Of a stretch of 64,000 nt of DNA, positions 8,603 through 18,364 are shown piece by piece. Within the stretch, counting starts at the first letter, position 1; each line of letters opens with the position of its first letter. Both the position numbers and the translations under genes were made by a program. This DNA comes from Actinomycetota bacterium (lineage in GTDB: Bacteria > Actinomycetota > Actinomycetes > Actinomycetales > Dermatophilaceae), in contig JAIUPO010000001.1 in assembly GCA_020160805.1 (NCBI GenBank), positions 1 to 64,000 on the forward strand. The letters are read 5' to 3'. The notes below the pieces were generated by a model. The model worked only from the letters and a program-made list of their open reading frames with translations. It had not been told where the DNA came from and ran no database searches.

Positions 8603-10066
8603 TCACAGGGCGATTCCGATGTACTTCGTTTCGAGGTACTCATCGATCCCCTCGAAGCCGCCCTCGCGGCCATAACCGGAGTGCTTGACGCCGCCGAAGG
8701 GCGCGGCCGGGTTGGAGACGATGCCTTGGTTGATGCCGACCATGCCGAACTCCAGCGCCTCGGCGACGCGGATGGCGCGCGCGAGGTCCTTGGTGAAGAG
8801 GTAACCAACAAGGCCGTACTCGGTGGCATTGGCACGGGAGATGGCATCGGACTCGTCTCGGAAGGTCGTGATGGGGGCGACGGGCCCGAAGATCTCCTCG
8901 CCGAGCACGCGCGCCGTCGCCGGGACATCGGCCAGGACGGTCGGGGCGTAGAAGAAGCCCTTGCCCGGCACCGGCGCGCCGCCGGTGAGGGCACGGGCGC
9001 CCTTCGCGACGGCGTCCTGGACTAGTTCGTCGACGCCGGCGCGGGCCTTCTCGGTGATGAGCGGTCCGACGTCGACGCCCTTGACCGTGCCCTTGCCGAC
9101 GGTCAGCGCGCCCATCCGAGCGGCGAACTTCTCGGAGAACTCCGCGGCGACCGACTCGTGCACGAAGAAGCGGTTCGCCGAGGTGCAGGCCTCGCCGATA
9201 TTGCGCATCTTGGCGAGCATCGCCCCAGCGACGGCGGCATCGATGTCGGCGTCCTCGAAGACGAGGAAGGGTGCATTTCCGCCGAGCTCCATCGACAGGC
9301 GCAGCAGTTGCTCAGAGGACTGCTCTACCAGCTTCTTTCCGACGCCGGTGGAGCCGGTGAAGGTGAGCTTGCGGGCGCGGTTGTCGCGAATGAGCGGCTC
9401 CATGACGGCGCCGGAGTGGCTCGTGGTCACGACATTGAGGACGCCCTTGGGCAGCCCGACCTCTTCCAGCAACTGCGCCAGGGCAAGCATCGACAGCGGC
9501 GTCTCGTGCGCCGGCTTGACGACCATCGTGCAGCCCGCAGCGATGGCCGGCCCGATTTTGCGGGTGCCCATGGCCAGCGGAAAGTTCCAGGGGGTGATCA
9601 TCAGTGTCGGGCCGACCGGCTGCTTGGTCGTGATGAGGCGGGTCGCACCATTGGGGGCCACGGCATACCGCCCGTGAATGCGGACGGCTTCCTCGGCGAA
9701 CCAGCGGAAGAACTCCGCGCTATATGCGACCTCGCCGCGGGCCTCGGCGAGCGGCTTGCCCATTTCGAGGGTCATCAAGAGCGCGAACTCCTCGGTGCGC
9801 TCGACGAGTTTTTCGAAGGCGGCACGCAGCAACTCGCTGCGGTCACGCGGGGCGACCTTGGCCCAGTCTGCTTGTGCGGCAACGGCTGCGTCGAGGGCCG
9901 CCATACCGTCTGCGGGTGACCCGTCGGCGACGGACGTCAGAACGCGCCCGGTCGCGGGGTCAAAGACATCGAGCGTCGCGCCTGCCTCGGCGGCCCGCCA
10001 TTCACCGCCGATGAACAACTGCGTCGGGACAGATTCCAGGAGCGCCTTTTGCGACAGTGCGGGCAT
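8603..10066 (-). CDS. gabD: NAD(P)-dependent succinate-semialdehyde dehydrogenase
   Basis: Oxidises succinate semialdehyde to succinate, the last step of GABA/putrescine breakdown. The 487-aa protein has standard ALDH architecture: PWNFPLAMGTRKIGPAIAAG, the cofactor loop FTGSTGVGKKL, the general base in SMELGGNAP, and the catalytic Cys in GEACTSANRF, where that segment replaces the FFNAGQDC form of the dehydrogenase at 16776. The C-terminal half contains EIFGPVAPI and GVKHSGYGREGG. It is the last gene of the large minus-strand polyamine operon, 72 bp after the ureohydrolase. The start ATG lies in a GGCATAC motif. Confidence 0.9.
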   Translation of the reverse strand: MPALSQKALLESVPTQLFIGGEWRAAEAGATLDVFDPATGRVLTSVADGSPADGMAALDAAVAAQADWAKVAPRDRSELLRAAFEKLVERTEEFALLMTLEMGKPLAEARGEVAYSAEFFRWFAEEAVRIHGRYAVAPNGATRLITTKQPVGPTLMITPWNFPLAMGTRKIGPAIAAGCTMVVKPAHETPLSMLALAQLLEEVGLPKGVLNVVTTSHSGAVMEPLIRDNRARKLTFTGSTGVGKKLVEQSSEQLLRLSMELGGNAPFLVFEDADIDAAVAGAMLAKMRNIGEACTSANRFFVHESVAAEFSEKFAARMGALTVGKGTVKGVDVGPLITEKARAGVDELVQDAVAKGARALTGGAPVPGKGFFYAPTVLADVPATARVLGEEIFGPVAPITTFRDESDAISRANATEYGLVGYLFTKDLARAIRVAEALEFGMVGINQGIVSNPAAPFGGVKHSGYGREGGFEGIDEYLETKYIGIAL

Positions 10067-10138
10067 ACCCCCGATGGTAGCCGGGCAGCACGCACGTCCA
10101 GCAGTAGTTACATCACCCCGGGGGGGCCCACGTGCGGG

Positions 10139-11197
10139 TCAGTGGTCGTGGGAATGGCCGAGGTGGCCCTGCGGGATGGCGGCGGCGCGACCGGAGAGCA
10201 GGGGCAGCGCGGGGTCCCATCGGGTGCCGTCGCGGGCGTCCTGGCGGCGCCGGGCGATCGCCGAAAGCGCTTCGAGGACAACCCGGTTCGCGAGGGCTGC
10301 GGTGATATCGGCATGGTCATAGGGCGGGCTGACTTCGACGACGTCCACACCGCATACGGGCAACTCCAGGCAAATCCGCCGCACCGCGTCGAGCAGCTGG
10401 CGCGCAGACAGCCCGCCGGGCTCCGGCGTGCCGGTGCCCGGCGCGTGGCCGGGATCGCAGACGTCGATGTCGACCGAGAGGAAGACGCCTTCGCATTCGT
10501 CGGTGGCGATGGCGAAGGCCTCGGTCAAGCACTCCGTCAGCCCGCGGTGGACGATCTCGGTCATCTCGTATGACCGCATGTTCTGCTCCGCCATCCAGTC
10601 CAGCGTCTCCGGTGGCGGCCAGTAGCCGCGCAGGCCGATCTGGAGGAAGCGGTCGCCGCGTAGGGCCCCGGACTCGATGAGGCGGCGCATCGGCTGGCCG
10701 TGTCCCCACAGTGAGCCGAACTCGATATTGCCGGTGTCGGCGTGCGCGTCGAAGTGGATCATCGACACCCGGCCTTGGCCGAGGACATTGGCGCAGCCCT
10801 TGGCGTCTGGGAAGGCGATCGAGTGGTCGCCGCCGAGCACGATCGGAATCGCCCCTGCCGCAACGACTTTCGTCACGGCCGCTTCCAATGCCGGCAGCGA
10901 GCGTTCGATGTCGCCGGAATACATTTCGACATCGCCCGCGTCGACGACCCGCAGATCCTGCAGGCCGTCGACGCGCAGCGCGAGCGAGGGGCGTGACCCG
11001 TCGTGCGGCAGGTAGTCCGTCATCCGGATCGCCTGCGGCCCAAAGCGCGTGCCGGGCCGGTGCGAGGTGCCCCCGTCAAAGGGGGCACCGAGGATGACGA
11101 CATCGGCATCGGCATACGACTGCGGCTCGTCGAGATCGCACCGGTCGACGCCGAGGAAGGTGATGTCCGGACCGAACTGCGCGCCATAGCGAGTCAT
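10139..11197 (-). CDS. Agmatinase/arginase-family ureohydrolase (agmatinase or guanidinobutyrase)
   Basis: A 352-aa binuclear Mn ureohydrolase. All metal-binding motifs are present: GGDHS, DAHAD and SVDIDVCDPGHAPG, with the EPGG substrate loop. It releases urea from a guanidino substrate; the locus points to agmatine (giving putrescine) or 4-guanidinobutyrate (giving GABA), but the sequence alone does not choose. The chain ends in a His-rich tail (HLGHSHDH), unusual for the family and possibly a metal-capturing tail. It starts 17 bp after the upstream dehydrogenase-like gene. Confidence 0.88.
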   Translation of the reverse strand: MTRYGAQFGPDITFLGVDRCDLDEPQSYADADVVILGAPFDGGTSHRPGTRFGPQAIRMTDYLPHDGSRPSLALRVDGLQDLRVVDAGDVEMYSGDIERSLPALEAAVTKVVAAGAIPIVLGGDHSIAFPDAKGCANVLGQGRVSMIHFDAHADTGNIEFGSLWGHGQPMRRLIESGALRGDRFLQIGLRGYWPPPETLDWMAEQNMRSYEMTEIVHRGLTECLTEAFAIATDECEGVFLSVDIDVCDPGHAPGTGTPEPGGLSARQLLDAVRRICLELPVCGVDVVEVSPPYDHADITAALANRVVLEALSAIARRRQDARDGTRWDPALPLLSGRAAAIPQGHLGHSHDH

Positions 11198-11214
11198 GCG
11201 GTCACCTTAGAGCG

Positions 11215-12513
11215 TCACCCGACGGGCGCGGGTGCCGCCTCGACCTCCTGAATACCCCACGCGGAGCCGTAGCCGCCCGGCTTCGGTGCGGCGAGCAGGT
11301 CGAGGAAGGGCTCGGCCGGGAAGGCCTCCGGGCCCAAGACCCCCACCCCCGACCAGGCACCTGTGGCGAGCAACTCCAACGCCACGATGGGGTTGATCGC
11401 CGTCTGCCAGACGATGCACTGAGCGCCATAGTCGCGCATCGTGACCTCGTTGTCGGCCACGTGGTACAGGTAGGTCGAACGGGGCTTGCCGTCTTTGCCG
11501 GTGCCGGTGACGTGCACGCCGGCGCAGGTCTTGCCGGTCAGCTGCGGCCCGATCGTCGCGGGGTCGGGCAAGACCGCGGCGACGATATCGCGCGGTGCCA
11601 CCTGGACGCCCTTGATCGTGATCGGCTCGGTCGAGTCGAGCCCCAGGGACTTCAGCGCCTTGAGGATGGAGATCATCTCGGCGCCGAGGCCGTACTTGAA
11701 GGTGACCCGCTTGGCGTCCAGCCAGCGCGGCATGAGCAGGACTTCCTCGTGCTCGACCTGGACGCACTCGACCGGGCCGATGCCCTCGGGGAAGTCGAAG
11801 ATTTCCGGCTCGCTGAAGGGCGGCAGCGTGAAGAAGCCCGCCTCCAGCGAACCGCCCTTCTCCGACCGCTCCTTCTCCCACACCACGGGCGGGTTCAGGC
11901 ACTCTTCGATGATCGTCCACATAGAAAAGCCGGGGGCAAAAGCCTCGGATCCGTCCGGGCCGTAGTAGGCGAGATTGGCGCCATCGCGGGTGCCAAGTTC
12001 GTCGATCTCACCGAAGAGCTTGTCTTGGGCATAGCGGGCGAAGACGTCGGAGAGTCCAGGCTCCACCCCGATGCCGACGAGGGCGAGCCGTTCGCTGCCC
12101 TCCCAATCGCCAGCCTGCGCGAACTGCTCGTCACCGAGCTTGATGTGTGGCAGTTCGAAAGGCTGGGAGGGGTGGCGCTGCGAGAGCGACATCGCCATGT
12201 CGAGATAGTTCGCACCGGCCGCCAGACAGCCCGCGAAGATCGTCATGACGAAGCGGGGGTCGACCGCATTGAGCACATGCGTCGCGCCGGTCAGCCGGAT
12301 CATCGCGGCCACATTGTCGGCGTCTGAGGCATCAATTGCGACGGCGTGGAAGCGGTTCTCCCCCGGCCGGCGCTCCTTGACCACGTCCACGGTGCGCCGC
12401 GCGCGCTCGATGTCGTAGTCCGCGACAACGAAGACGTCGAAGAAGTCTCGTTCCACCGCGATCTTGGCTGCTGCGTCGCCGACGCCGCCGGCGCCGATCA
12501 TGAGAATCCGCAT
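11215..12513 (-). CDS. Saccharopine dehydrogenase-family oxidoreductase in polyamine operon
   Basis: A 432-aa protein beginning MRILMIGAGGVGDAAAKIA, a Rossmann GxGxxG nucleotide site. SDADNVAAMI and THVLNAVDPRFV follow, typical of the saccharopine/carboxynorspermidine dehydrogenase family. The ATG at 12513 is preferred because AAGGAAG lies 8 nt upstream; the GTG at 12522 has no spacing from it. Its substrate is unknown. Position between the Pot transporter and the ureohydrolase suggests an amino-acid/polyamine conjugate, for example a carboxyspermidine-type imine or secondary amine, cleaved or formed with NAD(P)H. This is the least understood step of the locus. Confidence 0.8.
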   Translation of the reverse strand: MRILMIGAGGVGDAAAKIAVERDFFDVFVVADYDIERARRTVDVVKERRPGENRFHAVAIDASDADNVAAMIRLTGATHVLNAVDPRFVMTIFAGCLAAGANYLDMAMSLSQRHPSQPFELPHIKLGDEQFAQAGDWEGSERLALVGIGVEPGLSDVFARYAQDKLFGEIDELGTRDGANLAYYGPDGSEAFAPGFSMWTIIEECLNPPVVWEKERSEKGGSLEAGFFTLPPFSEPEIFDFPEGIGPVECVQVEHEEVLLMPRWLDAKRVTFKYGLGAEMISILKALKSLGLDSTEPITIKGVQVAPRDIVAAVLPDPATIGPQLTGKTCAGVHVTGTGKDGKPRSTYLYHVADNEVTMRDYGAQCIVWQTAINPIVALELLATGAWSGVGVLGPEAFPAEPFLDLLAAPKPGGYGSAWGIQEVEAAPAPVG

Positions 12514-12595
12514 GGGATTCACTTCCTTAATGCCGGGCTCCGGTTCGCCCTTTCTCGTGAGTCGGTATGGCGTGCGGGGGCCGGCCCCCGCCGCT

Positions 12596-13459
12596 CTACT
12601 TGGGTTTTCGGGCGTTCCCGATGACCTGGGCGAGGATAACCAGAGTCACGGCGATGACGAACATCGAGAAGCCGACCACATTGGCCTGTGCCGGGATGCC
12701 GCGCAGGTAGGAGACGTAGACGAACTTCGGGAAGGTCGTCTCGGACCCGGAGACGAAGTTGGTGATGATGAAGTCGTCGAAGGAGAGCGAGAACGAGAGC
12801 ATCGCCGCGCCGATGATGCCGGGCAGCACCAGCGGGAAGGTGACCTTCCAGAAGGTCGCCACCGGGCTGGCATACAGATCCTGCGCGGCCTCCTCAAGCC
12901 GCGGATCCATCGACTGAACCCGCGCCTTGACCGTGACGACGACAAAGCTGAGGCAGAAGACGATGTGCGCAATGACGATGGTCCAAAACCCAAGGTCCAA
13001 GCCGACGTTGGTGAAGCCTTGCACGAAGATCGTCAGCAGGCTGGCGCCCAGGACGATCTCGGGGGTGGCCATTGGGACGAAGGTGAGGACATTGGCCGCG
13101 CCTCGACCGATGAATTTGTAGCGGACCAAGGCGAAGGCCACCAGAGTGCCGAGGACGGTCGCGACAAAGGTCGCGAGCGCTCCGATCTCGAGGGACTTGA
13201 CCAGGGACTCACAGACACCGGGCGCACCACAGGGGTTCTTCCAGTGCTTCAGCGTCGGGCTGCCCTCGGGGTTCCACGTGATATTCGACTTCTTGTAGTT
13301 GTTGAACGAGAAGGCGAAGGTGTAGGCCACCGGCACGAAGAGATAGAGCAGGACAAGGATCGCCGCGATCATGGCGAACCGGTCCGCCAGCCAGGCCTGG
13401 ATGCGTTTGCCGGTGGAGGGCTTGTATGCCGCCCCCTCGGGCTGGGTCACGGCGCTCAT
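12596..13459 (-). CDS. potC: Spermidine/putrescine ABC transporter permease PotC
   Basis: A 287-aa inner-membrane permease with about six hydrophobic helices. The ABC coupling loop (EAA motif) reads EEAAQDLYASPVATFWKVT followed by PLVLPGI. An extra loop between helices 1 and 2 has two Cys (NPCGAPGVCESL). The gene overlaps potB by 4 bp. The operon order is ABALDH, potD, potA, potB, potC, saccharopine-dehydrogenase-like, ureohydrolase, gabD. Confidence 0.9.
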   Translation of the reverse strand: MSAVTQPEGAAYKPSTGKRIQAWLADRFAMIAAILVLLYLFVPVAYTFAFSFNNYKKSNITWNPEGSPTLKHWKNPCGAPGVCESLVKSLEIGALATFVATVLGTLVAFALVRYKFIGRGAANVLTFVPMATPEIVLGASLLTIFVQGFTNVGLDLGFWTIVIAHIVFCLSFVVVTVKARVQSMDPRLEEAAQDLYASPVATFWKVTFPLVLPGIIGAAMLSFSLSFDDFIITNFVSGSETTFPKFVYVSYLRGIPAQANVVGFSMFVIAVTLVILAQVIGNARKPK

Positions 13460-14364
13460 ACCAGCTCATCCGTTCCGAAGCGGCGGACATAGACAAAGAC
13501 CAGGGCGAGGATCAGCGCCATCAAGGTGAAGGACAAGGCGGCTGCCGTCGGATAACCGCCGGGCACTTTGAAGAACTGGCTCTCGATGACATTGCCGACC
13601 ATCTTGGTGCTGCGGTCCGAGCCGAGGAGTTCGGCATTGACATAGTCACCGGCCGCGGGGATGAAGGTGAGCAGCGTGCCGGCGAGGACGCCCGGCATAC
13701 TCATCGGCAAGGTCACGGTCCGGAAGGTCGTGAACCCATTGGCGTACAGGTCACCACCGGCTTCCAGGACCCGCGGATCCACCCGCTCGAGCGAGGCATA
13801 AATGGGCAGGACCATGAAGGGCAAGAAGTTATAGGTCAAGCCCGCCACCACCGCCATCCAGGTCTCGGTGATATGCCCGCCAGGGAGCAGGTGCAGCGTG
13901 TTCAGAACCTTGGCTACCGGGCCTTCATCGGCGAGGATTTGCCGCCAGGCGATCGTGCGCAGGATGAAGCTGGTGAAGAAGGGGGCAATGATGCAGATCA
14001 TCATCAAACTGCGCCACCGCCCCGCCTTGAACGCCATGGCGTAAGCCAATGGATAGGACAGCGCGAAAGCGAAGAAGGTCGCCAGGCCGGCGAAGAGCAG
14101 CGAACGGCCGAAATGGGGGGCGAACTCGGTGAAGGCGTCGAGGTAGTTACGGAAGTTGACGTCGCGGTAGTAGTACCCCGGATAGCCGGGGAATTGCGAC
14201 TGCAGCGAAACCGTGAACAACTGCGCCAGCGGCACGACGAAAAAGATCAGCAGCCATAGGGCACCGGGCAGCAGCAGGAGGTACGGGAGAAATTTCCCCC
14301 GCGTCGCCGTGTCCGGGCCAGCGGGCGCGGCGGGCGCTCCGGCCCCGTGGGCGACTGCGCTCAC
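13456..14364 (-). CDS. potB: Spermidine/putrescine ABC transporter permease PotB
   Basis: A 302-aa permease with six predicted helices after an N-terminal Ala/Pro-rich cytoplasmic tail. The EAA coupling loop is EAGGDLYANGFTTFRTVT with PMSMPGV. The start is GTG at 14364, overlapping the potA stop by 4 bp (GTGA), which indicates coupled translation. It pairs with PotC to form the membrane channel. Confidence 0.9.
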   Translation of the reverse strand: MSAVAHGAGAPAAPAGPDTATRGKFLPYLLLLPGALWLLIFFVVPLAQLFTVSLQSQFPGYPGYYYRDVNFRNYLDAFTEFAPHFGRSLLFAGLATFFAFALSYPLAYAMAFKAGRWRSLMMICIIAPFFTSFILRTIAWRQILADEGPVAKVLNTLHLLPGGHITETWMAVVAGLTYNFLPFMVLPIYASLERVDPRVLEAGGDLYANGFTTFRTVTLPMSMPGVLAGTLLTFIPAAGDYVNAELLGSDRSTKMVGNVIESQFFKVPGGYPTAAALSFTLMALILALVFVYVRRFGTDELV

Positions 14365-15527
14365 GGTGCGTCCTGAAGCGGCACGTCACCGATGCTCACA
14401 TCGGCGAGCACCGGACCGTCTGGAACTTCGGCGCCATCGGAGGGGACGCCAAAGGCGTGGCCGGGGTCCCACGACATCCACACTTGGTCTCCCGGGTGCA
14501 GGTCAATCGGCTCGACGTCGAGATTCTGCTCATAGACGCTCCACGTGGCCCCGCTCGCGACGGTCACGAGATATTGCGTCGCCACGCCGGTGAAGGAGAC
14601 ATCACGGACCGTGGCCTGCATGTCGCTGCCCACTCCCGTCGGGCGATCCCGGTGTATGCGGACCTTCTCGGGCCGGACGCCGAACATCACGTGCCCCTGC
14701 TGGACCTGGCTGCGGGCCTTGGGGATCTTGACCTTCGAGCCGCCCACCTCGGCGACGAGGAAGTCGCCATCGGTGCCGGAGATGGTGCCGACGCCGAGAT
14801 TGGACTGGCCGACAAAATTCGCGACGAAGGCGGTGGCGGGCAGGTCGTAGAGCCTGGCCGGTGCCCCCATTTGCTCGATTCGCCCGTGGTTCATCACGGC
14901 CACGGTGTCGGCCATCGTCATGGCCTCTTCCTGGTCGTGCGTCACGTGAATGAAGGTCAGGCCGACCTCGGTCTGAATGCGCTTGAGTTCGACCTGCATC
15001 TGGCGACGCAGCTTCAGGTCGAGGGCGCCCAGCGGTTCATCGAGCAGCAGCACCTCGGGGCGGTTGACCAAGGCGCGGGCCACGGCGACCCGCTGCTGCT
15101 GACCGCCGGAGAGTTGGGTCGGCTTGCGGCCGGCCAGGTGCGGCAATTGCACCAATTCCAGCGCCTCGTCGGCGAGCCGCGCCGCGTCCTTGGCGCCGCG
15201 CCGCTTGGGACCAAAGGCGACATTGTCGCGGATGGTCAGGTGCGGGAAGAGGGCGTAGGACTGAAAGACCGTGTTGACCGGACGCTCATACGGCCGCGAC
15301 CCGGTCAGGTCGGTGTTGCCGATGAAAATCCTTCCACTGGTGGGCTGTTCGAGCCCGGCGACCATGCGCAGCGTTGTCGTTTTGCCACAGCCGGACGGGC
15401 CGAGCAAGGCGAAGAAGGAGCCGCGTGGCACCGTCAGGGTCAGATCGTCGACAGCTTTGAAATCGGCGAACGCCTTGGTGACCGACTCGATCCGCAAGTC
15501 ACCCTGGGCCTCACGAAAGCCGGCCAT
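14361..15527 (-). CDS. potA: Spermidine/putrescine ABC transporter ATP-binding protein PotA
   Basis: About 388 aa. Walker A is GPSGCGKTT (residues 43-51), the ABC signature is LSGGQQQRVAVARAL and Walker B is VLLLDEPLGALD, with the switch histidine in HVTHDQEEA. A C-terminal TOBE-type regulatory region contains MFGVRPEKVRIH. The ATG at 15527 overlaps the potD stop by one shared ATGA; the open frame continues further upstream, but only as an antisense-like extension within potD. It energises import through PotBC. Confidence 0.93.
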   Translation of the reverse strand: MAGFREAQGDLRIESVTKAFADFKAVDDLTLTVPRGSFFALLGPSGCGKTTTLRMVAGLEQPTSGRIFIGNTDLTGSRPYERPVNTVFQSYALFPHLTIRDNVAFGPKRRGAKDAARLADEALELVQLPHLAGRKPTQLSGGQQQRVAVARALVNRPEVLLLDEPLGALDLKLRRQMQVELKRIQTEVGLTFIHVTHDQEEAMTMADTVAVMNHGRIEQMGAPARLYDLPATAFVANFVGQSNLGVGTISGTDGDFLVAEVGGSKVKIPKARSQVQQGHVMFGVRPEKVRIHRDRPTGVGSDMQATVRDVSFTGVATQYLVTVASGATWSVYEQNLDVEPIDLHPGDQVWMSWDPGHAFGVPSDGAEVPDGPVLADVSIGDVPLQDAP

Positions 15528-16762
15528 CAGTTGCCCACCACCTTTGCCCACTCGGCGCTGTATTCCTGGTCCTCGGCTGCTGTCAGCGCCCGGAAGCCCT
15601 TGATATTGCTCTTGGTGAGGTAGTCCTCGGTGGGGAAGATCAGCGGGCTCTGCGCCAGATCGGGGTCGAGCTTCTCCATCTCCTGCTGGGCGCCAACGAC
15701 GGGACAGACATAGTTGACATAGGCCGCGACTTCGGCGGCGACGGCCGGGTCGTAGTAGTAGTTCATCAGGGCCTCGGCATTGCGCCGATGCGTCGAGGTG
15801 ATCGGGACCATGAGATTGTCCGACCACAGCGTCCCACCGGACTCCGGAATCGTGAACTCCCAGTTGTCGTTCTCGGTCTCGGCCCGCAGGATGAACAGGT
15901 CGCCGCTCCACACGATCCCGGCGATGGCGTTGCCGCTCTTGAGGTCGTTCATATAGGCGTTGCCCTTAACCCGACGGATGAAACCGCCCGTGAGCAGTTC
16001 GTCCACCTTGGCGATCGCCTTGTCGAACTCTGGCTTGCCCCAGTTGCCCGAAATGTCGACCCCCTGCCACGCCATGATCAACCCGAGGGTGTCGCGCATT
16101 TCGGACAGGACGGTGATCTTGCCCTTGAGGTCGGGCGAGAATAGGTCATCCAGCGACTTCAGTTCCCGGCCCACCTTGGCCTTGTCATAGCCAATCCCGG
16201 CAAAGCCTGACTGCCACGTGAGGCTGTAGTTACGTCCCGGATCGAAGGAAACTTCCCGCAAGGCTGGCAGCAGGTTGCCCGCATTGGGCATCTGAATCAG
16301 TTCCAAGGGCTGGATGAGCCGATCGCGGATGAGCCGGTTGGCCATCCAGTCGGTCAGCGTAATGATGTCTTTCTCGATGTCTTGGCCCGCCTCGAGCTGA
16401 GGCCGGACTTTGCTGACATACGAGTCGTTGTCATCGATATCTTCGGAGTAGGTCGCCTGGATGCCGGTCTTCTTGATGAAGGCTTCCAGGCTTGGGTACT
16501 TCTGGGTGGTGTCGTCGTAGTCGAGATAGGCCGTCCAGTTGGCCCAGCGCACGATCTTCTCTTCGGCCGAGACATCTGTGGGGAGCTTCAACGCCGCGAC
16601 TCCGCCGGCCGGCGGCTTCGGCGGGGCGCAGGCCGACAAGGCCGCGGCCGAAGCGCCCGCGGCGCCGATCGACAAGAGATTGCGCCGGCTTAGCTGCGAT
16701 GCACGGGCGCTGCGGATCAGGGCCCGGACGCCGGGATCCGCCGGGGGAATGCGACCTTTCAC
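15527..16762 (-). CDS. potD: Polyamine-binding lipoprotein PotD with Tat-type signal
   Basis: About 411 aa from the GTG at 16762, with AGGACAAG 7 nt upstream. The N-terminus has a twin-arginine motif (SRRNLLSIG) and an Ala-rich hydrophobic stretch ending in a lipobox-like LSAC, so it is likely exported folded and lipid-anchored. The mature part resembles periplasmic spermidine/putrescine-binding proteins: VRWANWTAYLDYDD, the acidic cleft segment EDIDDNDSYVSKV and DITLTDWMANRL-like motifs. It starts 13 bp after the aldehyde dehydrogenase stop and delivers substrate to PotBC. Confidence 0.9.
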   Translation of the reverse strand: MKGRIPPADPGVRALIRSARASQLSRRNLLSIGAAGASAAALSACAPPKPPAGGVAALKLPTDVSAEEKIVRWANWTAYLDYDDTTQKYPSLEAFIKKTGIQATYSEDIDDNDSYVSKVRPQLEAGQDIEKDIITLTDWMANRLIRDRLIQPLELIQMPNAGNLLPALREVSFDPGRNYSLTWQSGFAGIGYDKAKVGRELKSLDDLFSPDLKGKITVLSEMRDTLGLIMAWQGVDISGNWGKPEFDKAIAKVDELLTGGFIRRVKGNAYMNDLKSGNAIAGIVWSGDLFILRAETENDNWEFTIPESGGTLWSDNLMVPITSTHRRNAEALMNYYYDPAVAAEVAAYVNYVCPVVGAQQEMEKLDPDLAQSPLIFPTEDYLTKSNIKGFRALTAAEDQEYSAEWAKVVGN

Positions 16763-16775
16763 GGTATTTCTTGTC

Positions 16776-18221
16776 CTAGCTCTCGAGATTGGCCATGACG
16801 TGCTTGATGCGGGTGTAGTCCTCCAAGCCGTACATGGACAGGTCCTTGCCGTAGCCGGATCGCTTGAATCCACCGTGCGGCATCTCGGCCACCAGGGGGA
16901 TGTGGGTGTTGATCCACACGCACCCAAAATCCAAGGCCTTGCTCATCCGCATCGCGCGGCCGAAGTCCTTGGTCCAGACCGAGGAGGCGAGGCCATAGTC
17001 GACGCCATTGGCGAAGGCGATGGCCTCGGCTTCGTCGGTGAACTTCTGCACGGTGATGACGGGGCCGAAGATCTCATTCTGGATGGCCTCGTCGTCCTGG
17101 CGTAGCCCCGACAAGACGGTCGGCTCGAGGAAGTACCCGTCGCCCAGACCGGAGACCCGGTTGCCGCCGGCGGACACGGTGGCATGTCCCGGGAGCCGGT
17201 CGATGAAGCCACTGACATGCGCCAGCTGGCGGGCGTTGTTGACGGGGCCGAAGAGCGCCTCCTCGTCATCCGGCATACCGACCTTGGCACTGCTCTTGGC
17301 GTAATCCGCTAGTGCCGCAACGAAATCATCGTGGATGCCGGGTGCGACGAGCACGCGAGTGGCGGCTGTGCAGTCCTGCCCAGCATTGAAATAGCCGGCG
17401 ACGGCGATGCCCTCGACGGCAGCTTCGATGCCCGCATCGTCGAAGACGACGACGGGGGCTTTGCCCCCGAGCTCGAGGTGCACGCGCTTGACCTGCGCGC
17501 TGGCGCTCTCGGCAACTTGTATGCCGGCCCGCACCGATCCGGTGATCGCCACCAGCGCGGGGGTTTGGTGCTCGACGAGGGCACGGCCGGTCTCGCGGTC
17601 GCCCATGACGACATTGAAGGTGCCGGACGGCAGGAACTCCGAGGCGATCTGCGCCAACAGCAGCGTGGTTTCTGGCGTGGTGTCACTCGGCTTGAGGACC
17701 ACGGTATTGCCCGCGGCGAGCGCCGGCGCGATCTTCCAGACGGCCATCATCATGGGGTAGTTCCACGGGGTCACCTGGCCGACGACGCCGATCGGCTCGC
17801 GCCGCACGAAGCTCGTCATCCCCTTCATGTACTCACCGGCCGCTTTGCCTTCGAGTATGCGGGCCGCGCCCGCGAAGAAGCGCAACTGGTCGAGCATCGG
17901 GGGGATCTCTTCGCTGGCGGTCAGCGCATGTGGCTTGCCGGTGTTCTCCGACTCCAGCTTCACGAACTCATCGCTGCGCTTCTCAATCGCGTCGGCGATC
18001 TTTAGCAGCGCCTGCTGACGCTCGCTCGGCGTCGTCTGTCCCCACTCCTGGAAAGCCTTGGCTGCGGCGGCGTATGCCGCGTCGACATCCTCGGCCCCGG
18101 AGATCGGAGCACTGGCGACCACCCCTCCCGTGCTCGGGTTGACGACATCCGCGCGGGCATCAGATCGGGCATCCACGGCGGCGTTGTCGATGAAGTTCTG
18201 CAACAGGCGGGCGTTGGTCAC
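16776..18221 (-). CDS. 4-aminobutyraldehyde dehydrogenase (ALDH superfamily)
   Basis: A 481-aa ALDH that most resembles gamma-aminobutyraldehyde dehydrogenases (PatD/YdcW type), which oxidise 4-aminobutanal to GABA. Motifs: PWNYPMMMAVWKIAPALAAG, cofactor loop ITGSVRAG, catalytic base HLELGGKAP and catalytic Cys in YFNAGQDCTAATR. The C-terminus contains EMPHGGFKRSGYGKD. The start is GTG at 18221 with GGAG 9 nt upstream. It is the first gene of the polyamine operon and faces the Lrp-type regulator across a 199-bp region. Confidence 0.9.
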   Translation of the reverse strand: MTNARLLQNFIDNAAVDARSDARADVVNPSTGGVVASAPISGAEDVDAAYAAAAKAFQEWGQTTPSERQQALLKIADAIEKRSDEFVKLESENTGKPHALTASEEIPPMLDQLRFFAGAARILEGKAAGEYMKGMTSFVRREPIGVVGQVTPWNYPMMMAVWKIAPALAAGNTVVLKPSDTTPETTLLLAQIASEFLPSGTFNVVMGDRETGRALVEHQTPALVAITGSVRAGIQVAESASAQVKRVHLELGGKAPVVVFDDAGIEAAVEGIAVAGYFNAGQDCTAATRVLVAPGIHDDFVAALADYAKSSAKVGMPDDEEALFGPVNNARQLAHVSGFIDRLPGHATVSAGGNRVSGLGDGYFLEPTVLSGLRQDDEAIQNEIFGPVITVQKFTDEAEAIAFANGVDYGLASSVWTKDFGRAMRMSKALDFGCVWINTHIPLVAEMPHGGFKRSGYGKDLSMYGLEDYTRIKHVMANLES

Positions 18222-18364
18222 GTCAGGTCACTCCACGGGGTGGGATCGGGCGTCGGCGTCGACGTTGAGCGGCACTCTAGTTCGGGGGACCTGCACGCAA
18301 CAGGGGCCCCCCGCAGGAAAAGACGAAAATGATGCGCACTCGAAAGAATCTGTCCGTCAGTCCC

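Noticed and set aside
12464-13492. Plus-strand frame across potC
   Set aside because: Translation is highly charged without domain content, and potC motifs on the other strand are intact.
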